DNA from: Pseudomonadota bacterium
GTDB lineage: Bacteria > Pseudomonadota > Alphaproteobacteria > Rhizobiales > Pleomorphomonadaceae
Length of the DNA stretch: 64,000 nucleotides
Assembly (NCBI GenBank): GCA_023436885.1
Contig: JAEZHI010000038.1
Span: 1-64,000, forward strand
Reading direction: 5' to 3'
Part shown: piece after piece, positions 1 to 8,318 of the stretch
Position numbering within the stretch: the stretch's first letter is position 1
Layout of the letters: every line of letters begins with the position of its first letter
Notes under the pieces: generated by a model
What the model was told of the DNA's origin: nothing
The model's input: the letters and a program-made list of their open reading frames with translations, nothing else
Database searches by the model: none
Made by a program: the position numbers and the translations under genes

Positions 1-1
1 C

Positions 2-115
2 ATCGACCTCAGGAACATCTACCGTCCCGAGGAAGTCGAGAAGCACGGCTTCAGCTACCTCAGCGTCGGCAGAGGCACACAGCTTGCCGGCTCCGTGGCG
101 GAGGCAGCCGAGTAA
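2..115 (+). CDS. ugd: UDP-glucose 6-dehydrogenase, C-terminal end (partial)
   Basis: Only the last 37 codons and a TAA stop are present; the 5' part lies before the window. The residues DLRNIYRPEEVEKHGF followed by SVGR match the conserved C-terminal end of UDP-glucose 6-dehydrogenases, which oxidise UDP-glucose to UDP-glucuronate with NAD for exopolysaccharide and LPS synthesis. The convergent manB-manC operon downstream also supplies nucleotide sugars, which fits a polysaccharide-precursor neighbourhood. The identification rests on a short stretch, but the motif is distinctive. Confidence 0.8.
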   Translation: MDLRNIYRPEEVEKHGFSYLSVGRGTQLAGSVAEAAE

Positions 116-193
116 TGAGGTTCCTGACTACAGGCACAGCCGGCTTCATCGGCCAAACTTCCAACGCCGGATTCCCATAAGGCCGGAAAACCA

Positions 194-226
194 AAGGGCA
201 AGCGACTCGAAAAGCCGCTTGCCCTT
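194..226. terminator. Hairpin between convergent ugd and manC
   Basis: A perfect 11-bp inverted repeat (AAGGGCAAGCG at 194-204, its complement at 216-226) with an 11-nt loop lies between the stop codons of two convergent genes. There is no long U-run on either side, so termination would be modest; the position favours a shared bidirectional terminator. Confidence 0.6.
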
Positions 227-268
227 CAGACATAATCAAACGGCAGGCAATCAGCCGCCATTTGTCCC

Positions 269-1699
269 TTAGCTGCGCTGATAAATATCCTCGATCCGCT
301 CGATATCGTCGTTACCAAGATAGGCGCCAGACTGCACTTCTATCAGTTCGAGGGGTATCTTCCCACGGTTGGACAGCCGGTGCTTGGCGCCAAGCGGCAC
401 ATAAGCAGACTGATTGATCGCGAGAAGGCGCGGCGCCTCCCCCTCGATCTCAATCGTCGCCGTGCCGTTCACCACGACCCAGTGCTCGGCCCGATGCTGG
501 TGGCGCTGCAGCGATAGCACACCACCAGGATCAACCACGATATGCTTGACGGCATAGTGGGTTCCGGCGACCAATGACTCAATATAGCCCCAGGGGCGGA
601 AATCGCGACGGTGCAACGTCGCCTCGTCACGCCCGCCTTCCTTCAGGGCATCGACCAACCCCTTGACCGCTTGAGCCTGTTCACGAGGCGCAACCATTAC
701 CGCGTCGGGCGTCGCGACGACCAGAAGACCTTCGGCCCCGACAACAGTCGTCAGGATGCCCTGACTGTGAACCAGACAATCCCGCGAAGCGAGTATCACA
801 CCGTCGCCATGGACGGCATTGCCCTCATCGTCGCGATCACTCACCTGCCAGATCGCATCCCAGGCGCCAACATCCGACCAGCGGAAACGTCCCTTGACCA
901 CGGCAATCTCCGTGGTCTTTTCGATCACCGCATAGTCGATCGAGGTCTTGCGCGCTGTCGCGAAAGCTTCCGGATCGAGCCTGACAAAGCCAATGTCTTC
1001 CGCAGCCTTGTCGACGGCCTCGGAGGCTGAAATACTGATGTCAGCCGCATACTTGCCGAACTCGGCGAGCATATGGCTGGCCTTGAACAGGAAGTTACCC
1101 GAGTTCCACAGATAGCCCTGCTTGAGATACTCAAGCGCCGTCGTGGCGTTGGGCTTCTCGACAAAGGCATCGACGAGACAAAGGTCATCGTTGCCGTAAA
1201 GTGCGGCACCGGGGCGAATGTAGCCGTAAGCAGTCTTCGGTTCCGTCGGCACGAGACCGAACACGACGATCTTGCCGTCCTCCGCAGCCTTGAGGCCAAG
1301 GCGGACCGCATCACGGAACACCTCGTCGTCGAGAACCACATGGTCGGCAGCGAGCGCCAGAACGGCGCTGCCGGGACGCGTCTTCTCGACATAGGCGGCA
1401 GCGGCGGCCACGGCGGCAGCGCTGTCGCGACGAGCCGGCTCCAGAACCACTGTCACATTGACACCCACGTCCGCCGCCTGACGACGGGCAAAGAAGCGGA
1501 AGGCGTCGGAGGTGATCACCACCGGGTCATCAAACAGGGTGGGATCGGCGACACGTCGCAGTGTCTCCTGATAAGTCGACAGATCACCGGTCAGCGGCTG
1601 GAACTGCTTGGGAAACGCATCGCGTGAAGCCGGCCAGAGACGGGTGCCGGAGCCGCCCGCCAGAATGACGGGAACGATCTTGGGGGATCCTTTTGTCAT
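269..1699 (-). CDS. manC: Mannose-1-phosphate guanylyltransferase / mannose-6-phosphate isomerase
   Basis: A 476-residue bifunctional type II enzyme making GDP-mannose from mannose-1-phosphate and GTP, with a fused isomerase-type cupin. The N-terminus carries the pyrophosphorylase signature (GGSGTRLWPASRD, about residues 14-26) and a later FVEKP motif. The C-terminal part from about residue 365 is the cupin domain, with a metal-binding LQRHQHRAEHW stretch. Full length for the ManC/AlgA/XanB family. It starts 8 nt after the manB stop, so the two form one operon. The product would feed GDP-mannose or GDP-fucose into exopolysaccharide or LPS. Confidence 0.93.
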   Translation of the reverse strand: MTKGSPKIVPVILAGGSGTRLWPASRDAFPKQFQPLTGDLSTYQETLRRVADPTLFDDPVVITSDAFRFFARRQAADVGVNVTVVLEPARRDSAAAVAAAAAYVEKTRPGSAVLALAADHVVLDDEVFRDAVRLGLKAAEDGKIVVFGLVPTEPKTAYGYIRPGAALYGNDDLCLVDAFVEKPNATTALEYLKQGYLWNSGNFLFKASHMLAEFGKYAADISISASEAVDKAAEDIGFVRLDPEAFATARKTSIDYAVIEKTTEIAVVKGRFRWSDVGAWDAIWQVSDRDDEGNAVHGDGVILASRDCLVHSQGILTTVVGAEGLLVVATPDAVMVAPREQAQAVKGLVDALKEGGRDEATLHRRDFRPWGYIESLVAGTHYAVKHIVVDPGGVLSLQRHQHRAEHWVVVNGTATIEIEGEAPRLLAINQSAYVPLGAKHRLSNRGKIPLELIEVQSGAYLGNDDIERIEDIYQRS

Positions 1700-1707
1700 C
1701 GGTTCTC

Positions 1708-3114
1708 TCAGGCAGCGAAATGGCGGTTGAGGGCGACGAGCATGTCGGCAAGCAACGCGTCGGTCGCTTCGACGCTATCGGTTTCGACATAGCAGCGGAG
1801 TTCAGGTGCATTCCCGGACTGGCGGAAATGAACGATATTTCCACTCGAGAGCACCAAGCGAAGCCCGTCCGTATGATCGACGGCGACAGGCGAAGCGAGG
1901 CGCGGGTCGAGCGCAACACGGGCCTCGCGCGAACTGTCCAGAGCAGCCATCAGCTTTGCCCCATCGGCAGGGGCAATCTTTTTGAGGCGATCTGCCTTCA
2001 TGACACGTGGCGGCAGATCGGCAACGAGAGCCGACAGCGGCCGCTTGGCTTCGGCTGCCGCGACCAGCGCCGTCACCATTGGAAGAATAGCATCGCGAGT
2101 CGGCAACCGCTTCAGCGAACCGCCGGAAAGAGTGATGTCACTTTCGATGAGGAAACCGCCATTGGCCTCAAAACCAACCACCGGCGCCGCTTTGGCGGCA
2201 GCCATTCCGGCCACCACATAGGGCGAGCCGATGCGGGTGCGAACAACGGTTTCGAACCAGCCGGTCATCTCGATGGCGGACGTCGAGGAAATCGGCGTTA
2301 CCACCGTTTTCGCACCGAGGCGGCGGGCCGTGAGAATGCCGAGCACGTCACCGTTTACCTGGCGGCCGCTTTCGTCGATCACCAGCGGGCGGTCACCGTC
2401 ACCGTCGGTCGAAACGACCGCATCAAGTCGATGAGCGGCGATCTCGGCCTTGGCGCGAGCCAGATCGGCCGGATCGAGCGCTTCGGTGTCAACGGCGATG
2501 AAATGGTCCGAGCGCCGGAACGGAAAGACTTCGGCCCCAAGTCCCTCGATAATACGAGCCGTCAGATCGCGCCCGACGGCGGAATGCAGATCGAGCCCAA
2601 CCCTCAGCCCCTTGAGAGGCTTGCCCGCGAAAGCATTGATGTAACGAGCAACATAGGCTTCCGCGATAGCCGGATCGACGGGCGGCAAGCTGCCGCCGCC
2701 GGCAGAAAGATTCCCGGCAAGCAGAACCTCGGCGCGCTCACGGGCCGGTGCCTCGTCCTCCTTCAGAAACTCACCGTCGGGGCGATAGAACTTGATGCCG
2801 TTATAATCTTCGGGAATGTGGCTGCCGGTCACCATGACGGCCGGCGATTGTCGCTCCAAAGAATAGGCCGCGAGGGCCGGGGTCGGCACATTGCCGGCGT
2901 AAACGGGCGTCCATCCCGCCGCAGCGATCGCTGCGGCGGCATAGCCAGCGATCTCAGGACTGGATGCTCTGAGATCGGCGCCGAGGTAGACCGTTCTGGA
3001 TGAAGCGCTGGAACAAATGACCTCCAGAAAGGCACGCACATAAGCAGCCGTGGTAGAGCCGGTAAAATCAATAGCTGGGCCACGCAGACCCGAAGTTCCA
3101 AAACTGACGGACAT
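1708..3114 (-). CDS. manB: Phosphomannomutase (PGM/PMM family)
   Basis: A 468-residue alpha-D-phosphohexomutase interconverting mannose-6-phosphate and mannose-1-phosphate. The N-terminus reads SFGTSGLRG. The phosphoserine loop is TGSHIPEDYNGIKFY (Ser98), and the metal-binding loop DGDGDR is near residues 240-245. The ATG at 3114 is preferred to a TTG twelve bases upstream because the family begins just before the SFGTSGLRG motif. It is the first gene of the manB-manC operon and provides the substrate of ManC. Phosphoglucomutase side activity is common in this family and cannot be excluded. Confidence 0.9.
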   Translation of the reverse strand: MSVSFGTSGLRGPAIDFTGSTTAAYVRAFLEVICSSASSRTVYLGADLRASSPEIAGYAAAAIAAAGWTPVYAGNVPTPALAAYSLERQSPAVMVTGSHIPEDYNGIKFYRPDGEFLKEDEAPARERAEVLLAGNLSAGGGSLPPVDPAIAEAYVARYINAFAGKPLKGLRVGLDLHSAVGRDLTARIIEGLGAEVFPFRRSDHFIAVDTEALDPADLARAKAEIAAHRLDAVVSTDGDGDRPLVIDESGRQVNGDVLGILTARRLGAKTVVTPISSTSAIEMTGWFETVVRTRIGSPYVVAGMAAAKAAPVVGFEANGGFLIESDITLSGGSLKRLPTRDAILPMVTALVAAAEAKRPLSALVADLPPRVMKADRLKKIAPADGAKLMAALDSSREARVALDPRLASPVAVDHTDGLRLVLSSGNIVHFRQSGNAPELRCYVETDSVEATDALLADMLVALNRHFAA

Positions 3115-3260
3115 GGCATCTCGCAATCAAGAGGGAACGATGATCGGAAGAAGTAGTTGGAATCTATCGAAAGAACGGAAAAGCTTTGTACAGATCGTAT
3201 GTAGTCTAGCGGATCGGCGGAGGCAATCCCGCTCGATGCCTCTCGCCCGACTCGGTTAAG

Positions 3261-3992
3261 CTAGAAACGTACCAGGAGATAGGCGGGTTCCTGAGTATCG
3301 ACCCCGGCGATTGTGAAGCCGGCCGCAAGAGCTGCCTCCATTTCCCTGCGAACTCTCAAACGCTCTGCATTGGCGGTATCAGGATCGGTCCTGATCAGCC
3401 TGGCGAAATCGGACGGCAGGGCAATTCGGCGCGCAAGGGCTGTCTCATCCCTCGTCAGCATGGCCTCGCCCGATCGGCAGCGGGCATAGCGATCACCATC
3501 GAGCACCCAGTCAACCAGAAGCCGATCGGACGCTGTTCCTGCGTTGATGCCCCCCATCTCCCCATAATAGTCGCGATGGTAGGTTGAAGCCGTGGCTCCA
3601 AGACGAGCGATGTTGAGAGCGGCATTCGGAAGACGCAACGGATCATAGGTCCAGCGCACATGCCGGATACCGCGTTGAAGGCACCATTCTGCCTGATAGA
3701 GCTTCAGTTTGAGACCAAGCCCCAGACCTCTCGCTTCGACACGCACCGCCAGGCGGTGCGAGTGCTGCACGCCCGGCGTGACCGTTGGAAAGGCGAAAAC
3801 ATAGCCAATCAGACGGTCACCGAGAAAAGCGCCGGCAGCTAGGCCACCTTCCGCCTGGATGACCATCATCAGGTCGCCGGGATCGATCTTGTCGTCTGGC
3901 CCCCAAACATCGCGTTGAAGATCCTCCGCAGCGTGGAATTCGCTCATGCCCACGAGGTCGCGGATAATCGGCTGCGTTTCGGCGGGATTCAT
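3261..3992 (-). CDS. GNAT-family N-acyltransferase (COG3375 type), probable partner of the racemase
   Basis: A 243-residue GNAT protein. The acyl-CoA binding region is visible as HRLAVRVEARGLGLGLKLK (about residues 79-97), an R/Q-x-x-G-x-G/A-like loop. The start overlaps the stop of the upstream enolase-superfamily gene (ATGA), so they are translationally coupled. In Geobacillus kaustophilus an equivalent GNAT gene lies beside N-succinylamino acid racemase and succinylates D-amino acids. A similar role here is inferred from family and context; the acyl donor and acceptor cannot be read from sequence. Confidence 0.75.
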   Translation of the reverse strand: MNPAETQPIIRDLVGMSEFHAAEDLQRDVWGPDDKIDPGDLMMVIQAEGGLAAGAFLGDRLIGYVFAFPTVTPGVQHSHRLAVRVEARGLGLGLKLKLYQAEWCLQRGIRHVRWTYDPLRLPNAALNIARLGATASTYHRDYYGEMGGINAGTASDRLLVDWVLDGDRYARCRSGEAMLTRDETALARRIALPSDFARLIRTDPDTANAERLRVRREMEAALAAGFTIAGVDTQEPAYLLVRF

Positions 3993-5107
3993 GTCGAGAA
4001 AGTCCTGACCGAGCGTGTGACGCCATCCAAGGCATCGCGATCAAGGTGAACGCCGATTCCAGATCCATCAGGCACCGGCATGCGCCCATCGATTGTCTCC
4101 AGCTTCTCGACGATGATATCGCGGTGGAAATAGCGACTTGCCGACGAAGTATCGCCGGGTTTCCGGAAGTTGGGCAGCGTCGAGAGATGGATATTGTGGG
4201 CGCGTCCGATACCCGATTCGAGCATCCCTCCGCACCAGACAGGAACATCAAAGGCAGCCGCAATGTCGTGGACCCGGATCGCTTCGGCGATGCCACCCAC
4301 CCGACCGACCTTGATATTGATGACGCGTGTCGCGTCAGCCTGGAGAGCCCTCCGAGCGTGGCCAACGCTTCGGATGCTTTCATCGAGACAGATCGGCGTC
4401 TTGAGCCGGCTCTGCAGCCGCGCATGGTCGACGATATCGTCGTGAGCGAGCGGTTGCTCAATGTATTCGAGATGGAAGTCATCAAGCCGGCCGAGTACCG
4501 CCCAATCCGAAAGGCGATAGGCGCTGTTGGCGTCGACCGAGAGCTTGATGGTAGGGAAGGATCGCCGCACCGCTTCCAAAAGCTCAATGTCATGTCCCGG
4601 CATGATCTTGAGCTTGATGCGCTTGTAGCCTTGCGCCACATGGCTCTCCACACGCCCAAGCGTCCCGTCGATCGCACCGATGCCCAGCGAGACACCGACG
4701 TCGACCGCATCGCCAGAGCCACCGATCAACGTCTTGAGCGGGAGATCTAGCCATTTGGCCCAAAGATCCCAAAAGGCCATTTCCACCGTGGCAAGTGCCA
4801 TGCGATTGCCACGCCAAGGCGAAAGCAACCTCTCTACCGCCGCTGGATTGTCGAAAGACCGCCCCATCATGGACGGCAGAATTGTCTCGCCGATCAGATC
4901 TATGGCACCCGCGATCGTCTCCTCAAGGAAGTCCGGCAACGGATCCATGACACCCTCGGCATAGCCCTCAAGCCCACCCGCGGACAATGTCACCAGCGGA
5001 AAGACGCGCTCGGTCATGGTGCCGGTCGAGATCGTGAAGGGATTGATGAGCGGCAACCTGACGAGCCTCAACTCGGCACGCTCAATAGGCGGAAGTGGAC
5101 GCGGCAT
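3989..5107 (-). CDS. N-succinylamino acid racemase / o-succinylbenzoate synthase family (enolase superfamily)
   Basis: A 372-residue muconate-lactonizing-subgroup enzyme. All expected active-site residues are present: the KxK pair Lys165/Lys167, metal ligands Asp192 (VDAN), Glu217 (IEQP) and Asp242 (LDES), and the second base Lys266 (NIK). The C-terminal GGMLESGIGRAHN and LPNF..PGDTSSASRY motifs are typical of the OSBS/NSAR type. No menaquinone genes are nearby, and the adjacent GNAT supports racemase rather than OSBS function. The ATG at 5107 has GGAGG 8 nt upstream; a further in-frame start 57 nt upstream lacks family similarity. It is transcribed away from the RpiR regulator. Dipeptide epimerase activity remains an alternative. 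Confidence 0.8.
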   Translation of the reverse strand: MPRPLPPIERAELRLVRLPLINPFTISTGTMTERVFPLVTLSAGGLEGYAEGVMDPLPDFLEETIAGAIDLIGETILPSMMGRSFDNPAAVERLLSPWRGNRMALATVEMAFWDLWAKWLDLPLKTLIGGSGDAVDVGVSLGIGAIDGTLGRVESHVAQGYKRIKLKIMPGHDIELLEAVRRSFPTIKLSVDANSAYRLSDWAVLGRLDDFHLEYIEQPLAHDDIVDHARLQSRLKTPICLDESIRSVGHARRALQADATRVINIKVGRVGGIAEAIRVHDIAAAFDVPVWCGGMLESGIGRAHNIHLSTLPNFRKPGDTSSASRYFHRDIIVEKLETIDGRMPVPDGSGIGVHLDRDALDGVTRSVRTFST

Positions 5108-5147
5108 CGGCAGAACCTCCGGGAAGTGATCACGAACGGTAGGCTCC

Positions 5148-5163
5148 TGCAAGTTTCTTTGCA
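5148..5163. promoter_or_regulatory. Inverted repeat in the racemase/RpiR divergent promoter region (candidate operator)
   Basis: TGCAAGTTTCTTTGCA contains a perfect TGCAA/TTGCA inverted repeat around a 6-nt spacer. It lies in the 113-bp gap between the two divergent starts, where an RpiR-type regulator normally binds. The operator role is inferred only from symmetry and position. Confidence 0.35.
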
Positions 5164-5220
5164 AGATTGACAGCCGGCAATTTCCCTGTCAGCGTCCATC
5201 TAAACACCGGAGAGATGGGC

Positions 5221-6186
5221 GTGAAGGAATCGCGTGGCGCAAAGGAAACGTCGGGATCGGGCGCGGACCTTCGGCGCCGGATCGAAGAAAGCCTTGCTTC
5301 AGCCACCCACACCGAAGCAGCCATCGCCAGCTTCTTCCTGAGTGACCTTTCCAGCCTGCCCTTCGAAACAGCCGGATCGATTGCTCGCCGTATCGGCGTG
5401 TCGGAAGCCTCGGTCGGCCGCTATTGTCGCGCCATTGGCTTTCGTCATTTCAAGGACCTGAAGGGATCGCTCCGGATGGACCTTGGCGACCGCGCCTTTC
5501 TGATCGGCGACCGGCTGCGCGACTTTGCCGAGCGCAGCCGTGGCGGGGAGAGTCGCGCTCTCGAAAAGGAAATCGCGGCCATCGTTGCCAATCATGAGCT
5601 GGCGGCGACCCCGGCTTTTCGCGATGTGGCAGCGCGGCTTGCCCATGCCAAGACGGTGTTTGTCGCCGGCTTTCAGACGGAACGCGGCCATGCCCAGTAT
5701 CTGGCACACGGGCTTTCCTATCTTCGACCCGGCGTGCATTTGATGGATACAGCCGACGGCACTTTCGCCGACCTCCTGCTTGATACGCCGTCGGAGGCCG
5801 CACTGGTCATCATCGACGGCCGGCGCTATTCGCGACTCGCACGCCACCTGGGCATCGCGGCCCGGACAGCCGGCGCACATGTGACGCTGATTACTGACCC
5901 CTATTGCACCTGGGGTCGCGAAGCCGCAGACGAAATGTTCGCCGTTCGCACCGATTTCGATCAGTTCTGGGATGCAACGTCAGCCATGGCCAGCCTGATC
6001 GGGCTGCTGGTCAACGCAGTCTTCGGCGAGCTCGGACCTGCGGTTGAGGCCCGGCTCAGTGCGGTTTCAGCTCTCTATGGTGACTTTATCGGTCATACCG
6101 CCGCAGGTGGAAAAAGCATGGATCGGCCCGTGCGACGAATCACCCCAGTTCGCCCGCGCCGAAAGACCGAAACACCGCATCGATAG
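5221..6186 (+). CDS. RpiR/MurR-family transcriptional regulator
   Basis: A 321-residue protein with an N-terminal RpiR helix-turn-helix (IARRIGVSEASVGRYCRAIG within roughly residues 17-85) and a C-terminal SIS sugar-isomerase-like ligand domain (about residues 120-260). The GTG at 5221 has GGAGA seven bases upstream and is preferred. An ATG at 5215 is too close to that Shine-Dalgarno, and an earlier in-frame start at 5167 leaves no room for the divergent promoters. RpiR regulators usually sense phosphorylated sugars or related metabolites. The divergent arrangement suggests control of the racemase-GNAT operon. Confidence 0.85.
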   Translation: MKESRGAKETSGSGADLRRRIEESLASATHTEAAIASFFLSDLSSLPFETAGSIARRIGVSEASVGRYCRAIGFRHFKDLKGSLRMDLGDRAFLIGDRLRDFAERSRGGESRALEKEIAAIVANHELAATPAFRDVAARLAHAKTVFVAGFQTERGHAQYLAHGLSYLRPGVHLMDTADGTFADLLLDTPSEAALVIIDGRRYSRLARHLGIAARTAGAHVTLITDPYCTWGREAADEMFAVRTDFDQFWDATSAMASLIGLLVNAVFGELGPAVEARLSAVSALYGDFIGHTAAGGKSMDRPVRRITPVRPRRKTETPHR

Positions 6187-6224
6187 CGCCATTGGGTTGC
6201 TGGCCGGGCTCGCCAAAAGCAAAT

Positions 6225-6251
6225 GCGCCCGGATCCTGACGGATCGGGCGC
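6225..6251 (-). terminator. Rho-independent-like terminator after the small minus-strand ORF
   Basis: An inverted repeat (GCGCCCGGATCC at 6225-6236 against GGATCGGGCGC at 6241-6251, one bulged base, loop TGAC). On the minus strand it is followed by the T-rich stretch ATTTGCTTTTGG. It lies 35 bp beyond the stop of the small ORF at 6286-6429, and also behind the RpiR gene from the other side. Confidence 0.6.
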
Positions 6252-6285
6252 CAATATTTAAGTCATCAGCCGAAGATCAAGCGTA

Positions 6286-6429
6286 TCAGAGACCGGCAAC
6301 TCGGCTGCTGCCAGCGCGGACATACTGACGCTCGCGGAATTCCGAACCGAAACCGCGCACGTAGCTCGTACCCCGCTCGACGGCGCGCGACTCGCGGAAC
6401 GTCTTGTTGAGGGCAGCCTGGGCGAACAT
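6286..6429 (-). CDS. Hypothetical small protein (47 aa)
   Basis: An ATG at 6429 preceded by an AGGAAAGGA Shine-Dalgarno about 7 nt upstream opens a 47-residue frame. It ends shortly before a good minus-strand terminator. The product is basic and rich in Arg, Ser and Gly (for example TSYVRGFGSEFRERQYVRA), with no transmembrane segment or recognised domain. It resembles neither DUF1127 nor a leader peptide. Ribosome-binding site, stop and terminator in the right order support a real gene, but no family was recognised. Confidence 0.5.
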   Translation of the reverse strand: MFAQAALNKTFRESRAVERGTSYVRGFGSEFRERQYVRAGSSRVAGL

Positions 6430-6779
6430 TTCGGTTTCCTTTCCTGATGACAAACGGTCATATCCGATGCCGCTCATATAGGCCACCATTGCCTTATACG
6501 AAAGTCGTAATCAGTGAAGGCGGGCCAAAGAAAATCTGAAACCGGCGTTAGCTTATCCTTTACCCTTTCGATGAAGCGCAAGGTGGCGCCCCGAACGGCT
6601 GGACTCATCTTTCGCCCTCAAAATGGCGGCGCCAATTGGAAGAACGGGCTTTCAAGACCGACGGCCATCGGTAACCCTCCGGCTGGACAAGGCATTGTTT
6701 ATCTCGCTTGATGCGCCAAATCATGGTCGCATCGGCCTGAGCGGCCTATCATGGATGCGTCCGAAAACGAGGAACCGCC
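6430..6779. other. Intergenic region between the small ORF and yjjI
   Basis: About 350 bp without a convincing gene. It must hold the divergent promoters of the small minus-strand ORF and of yjjI. No consensus sigma-70 pair and no FNR/FixK box (TTGAT-N4-ATCAA) was found. A TTGAT followed later by ATCA near 6710-6725 has the wrong spacing. A plausible Shine-Dalgarno (GAGGAA) precedes the yjjI ATG. Confidence 0.5.
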
Positions 6780-8318
6780 ATGACCGAGACGCTGAGCCAG
6801 CTGCGCAGGATCGCGCAGAACCCCACTCTGAGCTTCAAGCAGAAGGAACATGCGCTGGCGGTCGAGGCCGAGAACATGCTTCCCTATGTGCTGCTCGATG
6901 CCGAGACCCGTGCAGCACTCGATGCGCGCATCATCTGCGACATGTACGAGGGCAACGCGCCCTACAAGCCGCGATATGTGCTGCCTGATTACGAAGCTGT
7001 TCTCAAAAGCGGTTCGGCCCATCTCGAGCTGCCGAAGCCGGAAACGCTCGATGAGGCAATCAACACGCTGCAGATTGCCTATCACCATGTTCCCTCGGTG
7101 ACGGGCATGCCGGTGTTCATCGGCCATCTCGATGCGCTGTTGCTGCCCTTCTGCGACGGCGTTTCAGATGATGAGCTCTATCGCAAGATCAAGCTGTTCT
7201 GGCGCTATATCGACCGCGTTTTGCCGGACGCCTTCCTGCACGCCGACATCGGTCCCACCGACAATCGCGTTGCCCGGGCCATTCTGAGGGTCGACGCCGA
7301 GCTGAAGCAGATCGCCCCCAACCTCACCTTCCTTTACGATCCCGAGATCAGCGGCGAAGCCATTCTGCGTCTTTGCACCGACAACATCATCGCTTGCTCG
7401 AAACCGCATATCGCCAACCACCCTATTCACCGCGAGGTGTTCGATGACCCCGGTTATGCGATCGTCAGCTGCTACAACGCCTTGCCGCTCAGGGGCGGGG
7501 CTGCCTCGCTGGCTCGCATCAACCTGAAGAAGGTTGCCGAGGCGAGCGCCAGCGAAACCGATTTCCTCGACGCCCAACTGCCACACTACGTCAAGCTCAA
7601 TGCCCGCCTGATGCGCGCCCGCATCGACTACCTGTTCCGTCAGTCCGGATTCTTCGAGAACAACTTCCTGGTCGAAGAAGGCTGGATCGACAAGGATCGC
7701 TTCACGGCGATGTTCGGCATCTTTGCGATGGCCGAGGCAGTCAATCATCTGCAGGACCTGGCCGGCCGAGCCGGGCGCTACGGACATGACGCCAACGCCA
7801 ACGCACTCGGCCACCGCATTTCGGCGCGCCTCGCCGGACTCGTCGAGCGCGAACCGATGGAGCACGTCTGGCGCGGGGGTGCCATGCTGCACGCCCAGGC
7901 CGGCCTTTCCAGCGATGCCGGCACCACGCCGGGCGTGCGCATTCCCTATGGCAGCGAGCCTGATCCGGTGAGCCATGTGCAGGCCCTCTTGCCGCACCAC
8001 CGGTACTATCTCTCCGGCGTCTCGGAGATTCTCACCCTCGACGAAACGGTGCGGGGCAATCCGGAAGCGGTGTTCCAGCTCGCCAAAGGCGCCTTGCAGC
8101 TCGGCTTCCGCGAGTTCACCGCCAATGTCAGCGGCAACGATCTGGTGCGCGTGACCGGCTTCATGGTTCGGCTCTCCGACATCAAACTCTACAACGAGGC
8201 AAAAGGATCGCGCGTCAACACCACCGCGCTCGGCGCCGAGGCAGCTGGAACGGTGCACATTCTCGATCGCAAGCCGCGTGTCGTCGGGCTGGAACTGATG
8301 GCGGGTTCAGGTGCCTGA
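6780..8318 (+). CDS. yjjI: YjjI-family glycyl radical enzyme, substrate unknown
   Basis: A 512-residue protein of the YjjI (DUF3029) class of glycyl radical enzymes. The C-terminal radical motif RVTGFMVRLSD places the radical glycine at about Gly460. A candidate thiyl cysteine is Cys231 in AIVSCYNALPL. Length agrees with E. coli YjjI. The next gene, overlapping by 8 bp, is its dedicated activase, which makes the assignment firm. Glycyl radicals are destroyed by oxygen, so expression should be anaerobic. The reaction catalysed by YjjI is not established, and the neighbouring CoA-ligase gene is only suggestive. Confidence 0.9.
   Translation: MTETLSQLRRIAQNPTLSFKQKEHALAVEAENMLPYVLLDAETRAALDARIICDMYEGNAPYKPRYVLPDYEAVLKSGSAHLELPKPETLDEAINTLQIAYHHVPSVTGMPVFIGHLDALLLPFCDGVSDDELYRKIKLFWRYIDRVLPDAFLHADIGPTDNRVARAILRVDAELKQIAPNLTFLYDPEISGEAILRLCTDNIIACSKPHIANHPIHREVFDDPGYAIVSCYNALPLRGGAASLARINLKKVAEASASETDFLDAQLPHYVKLNARLMRARIDYLFRQSGFFENNFLVEEGWIDKDRFTAMFGIFAMAEAVNHLQDLAGRAGRYGHDANANALGHRISARLAGLVEREPMEHVWRGGAMLHAQAGLSSDAGTTPGVRIPYGSEPDPVSHVQALLPHHRYYLSGVSEILTLDETVRGNPEAVFQLAKGALQLGFREFTANVSGNDLVRVTGFMVRLSDIKLYNEAKGSRVNTTALGAEAAGTVHILDRKPRVVGLELMAGSGA

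Noticed and set aside
6705..6730. FNR/FixK-like box upstream of yjjI
   Set aside because: TTGAT is present, but the second half does not fall at the required 4-bp spacing, so it does not match TTGAT-N4-ATCAA.
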